Assembly (NCBI GenBank): GCA_049512335.1
Contig: JBEKXE010000202.1
Location: forward strand, 1 to 6,749
Direction: 5' to 3'
DNA length: 6,749 bases
Origin: Lustribacter sp049512335
GTDB taxonomy: Bacteria > Vulcanimicrobiota > Vulcanimicrobiia > Vulcanimicrobiales > Vulcanimicrobiaceae
The position numbers and the translations under genes are program-made. Under the pieces are notes generated by a model, which saw nothing but the letters and a program-made list of their open reading frames with translations, was not told the DNA's origin and searched no databases. Shown here piece after piece: positions 6,379 to 6,749 of this stretch (position 1 is its first letter; every line of letters starts with the position of its first letter).

Positions 6379-6749
6379 GTGCTGTTTCGGTACCGGGGTT
6401 TTCAGCGGTATTTTTTGGCTCGGTGTTGTTCGGAGTTCGGCTATCAGATCGTCGTGGTGGCGATCGGGTGGCAGGTGTATGCGCTGACCCATAGCGCGTT
6501 GGCGTTGGGATTGGTTGGGCTTGCGGGGTTCGTTCCGAATGCTGCGTTGACGCTTGTGGCGGGGGACGTTGCTGACCGGTACGATCGGCGGCGCGTCGTG
6601 CAGTGCGGGCAATTCGTGGAAGTGGTGACGGGCGGCGTGTTGGCGTGGGGCAGCTTTGCCGGTTGGCTCACGGTGGGTGAGATCTACGCCGCGGTCGTGG
6701 TGCTCGGATGCGCGAGCGCGTTTGAGGGGCCGGCCGATTCCGCGCTGTT
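6379..6749 (+). CDS. MFS transporter, likely exporter (EntS/MFS_3-like), C-terminus beyond window
   Basis: From GTG 6379 the frame is open for 123 codons to the window edge. It encodes the first third of a major facilitator exporter in the inner membrane. A short basic leader (LFRYRGFQRYFLAR) precedes TM1 (~17-36), with FGYQIVVVAIGWQVYALTHS typical of the EntS-like group. TM2 is ~42-61. The loop-2/3 motif A is GDVADRYDRRRVV (62-74), TM3 is ~76-95, and TM4 begins after the GWLTVGEI loop, followed by SAFEGPADSAL as in relatives. No ATG lies in frame upstream, and a TGA at 6352-6354 closes the frame, so GTG 6379 is the only reasonable start. No ribosome binding site lies at a usable distance before it, which together with the proposed promoter suggests a leaderless or nearly leaderless transcript. 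The substrate (drug, siderophore or metabolite) is unknown. Confidence 0.88.
   Translation, partial: MLFRYRGFQRYFLARCCSEFGYQIVVVAIGWQVYALTHSALALGLVGLAGFVPNAALTLVAGDVADRYDRRRVVQCGQFVEVVTGGVLAWGSFAGWLTVGEIYAAVVVLGCASAFEGPADSAL

Overview
This is a GC-rich bacterial window (low-to-mid sixties percent GC by eye, not computed) with dense, Shine-Dalgarno-led genes. Nothing in it fixes the taxon. A GC-rich soil or environmental lineage, cultured or metagenome-derived, fits. The imperfect palindrome near 6300 resembles intergenic repeats I recall from several environmental phyla, but that is weak evidence. No RNA genes, insertion sequences or CRISPR arrays were seen.

Layout. (1) 1-446, minus strand: a PRC-barrel domain protein, cut by the window start at its acidic, serine-rich tail. 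(2) 548-882, minus strand: the remains of an alpha/beta hydrolase of the non-heme chloroperoxidase type. Only its first ~28 and last ~82 residues survive, in different frames, because the middle third to half of the gene, including the nucleophile region, is gone. (3) 934-5488, plus strand: a compact three-gene operon encoding a hydantoinase B/oxoprolinase-family subunit (HyuB), a fused two-domain ABC importer permease of the iron/polyamine type, and its ATPase with a C-terminal TOBE-like region. The genes overlap or abut (ATAG at the first junction, ATGA at the second). (4) 5499-6251, minus strand: a short-chain dehydrogenase that converges on the ATPase with only 10 nt between the stops. (5) 6252-6378: a divergent control region with a REP-like palindrome, a perfect 19-bp TetR-type operator and a candidate promoter. 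(6) 6379-6749, plus strand: the first 123 residues of an MFS exporter, cut by the window end.

How the parts work together. The operon most simply reads as uptake of a small organic substrate by the ABC importer followed by ATP-dependent ring opening or carboxylation by a HyuA/HyuB enzyme. However, HyuA and the periplasmic binding protein are both absent from the window, and the next gene upstream is a deletion remnant. The SDR and MFS genes form a divergent pair, and the operator between them suggests control by a TetR-family repressor encoded elsewhere.

I found no convincing new biological system. The most interesting points are the permease with no canonical start codon where one is needed, the operator placed in the spacer of a possibly leaderless MFS promoter, the hydrolase deletion scar, and the HyuB operon without its usual partners.
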